This document shows positions 5,355-5,440 of a DNA stretch of 5,440 bases, piece by piece. Both the position numbers and the translations under genes were made by a program. How positions within the stretch are numbered: the stretch's first letter is position 1; every line of letters starts with the position of its first letter. Below the pieces are notes generated by a model. That model saw only the letters and a program-made list of their open reading frames with translations. It was not told the origin of the DNA and did not search any database. Source of the stretch: Vulcanimicrobiota bacterium. GTDB taxonomy: Bacteria > Eremiobacterota > Eremiobacteria > Baltobacterales > Baltobacteraceae. The stretch covers positions 1 through 5,440 of the forward strand of contig JAQBPL010000308.1 of NCBI GenBank assembly GCA_028287545.1. The letters are read 5' to 3'.

Positions 5355-5440
5355 ATGTCGTTGGTGTCCTCCCTCTTTGCGACCAGCTCCGTCGAGAAGC
5401 TTCGTGAGCTCAGCAAGAGCAAGAGGCTGCGCCGCGCGCT
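5355..5440 (+). CDS. Start of an unidentified protein, cut by the window end
   Basis: An open frame begins at ATG 5355 and runs out of the window after 28 codons. The translation is MSLVSSLFATSSVEKLRE followed by a lysine- and arginine-rich stretch (LSKSKRLRRA). Of 28 third positions, 25 are G or C, which matches the coding bias of the neighbours and supports this frame over the opposite strand. The N-terminus is mildly hydrophobic and then strongly basic and probably helical. The gene would be divergent from the dehydrogenase with about 88 bp between starts. The ribosome binding site is weak (GAG close to the ATG). Too little is present to name a family. Confidence 0.5.
   Translation, partial: MSLVSSLFATSSVEKLRELSKSKRLRRA

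Noticed and set aside
5162..5407. + strand open frame of 81 codons at the right edge
   Set aside because: Most of it is antisense to the dehydrogenase, and its composition is arginine- and glycine-rich; the frame starting at ATG 5355 has better codon bias.
5267..5422. 52-residue N-terminal extension of the dehydrogenase from TTG 5422
   Set aside because: It has no family similarity, is alanine- and arginine-rich, spans a strong hairpin and overlaps a likely divergent gene; ATG 5266 has a good ribosome binding site.

Overview
The window is a GC-rich bacterial chromosome segment with strongly GC-biased third codon positions. It carries no mobile element, RNA gene or CRISPR array that I can recognise. 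The organism cannot be fixed from the sequence. A free-living, high-GC, poorly cultured lineage fits the MEP-pathway gene ispG, the copper-amine-oxidase-N-like envelope protein, the LytS/LytTR signalling pair and the dispersed TTCGACARGCTC repeats. A group such as Eremiobacterota is possible, but that is inference only.

Layout, left to right. On the + strand: the 3' part of ispG (1-827); a small exported protein with a copper amine oxidase N-terminal-like domain (808-1278), overlapping ispG by 20 nt; a 99-residue protein of unknown function (1309-1608); a 119-bp gap packed with inverted repeats (about 1618-1695); then a two-gene signalling operon made of a soluble LytS-type histidine kinase (1728-2798) and a LytTR response regulator (about 2805-3524). 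On the - strand, converging on the regulator with a 17-bp gap: a degenerate PilZ-like protein (3542-4198) and, upstream of it, a D-2-hydroxyacid dehydrogenase (4307-5266). At the right edge, a divergent + strand gene appears to start at 5355 and runs out of the window.

How the parts work together: ispG is isoprenoid housekeeping, and the two small genes behind it may be co-transcribed by position only. The kinase and regulator are almost certainly a cognate pair. The kinase has a GAF sensor but none of the membrane-spanning region typical of LytS/BtsS, so it should sense something in the cytosol. The dehydrogenase and PilZ-like gene may form a loose - strand unit separated by 108 bp.

The most unusual features are the response regulator, whose complete receiver domain has no ATG, GTG or TTG start (only CTG, six bases after the kinase stop and in the same frame), and the repeat block, in which two copies differ by a compensatory base-pair change. 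I see no clear evidence of a wholly new multi-gene system here.
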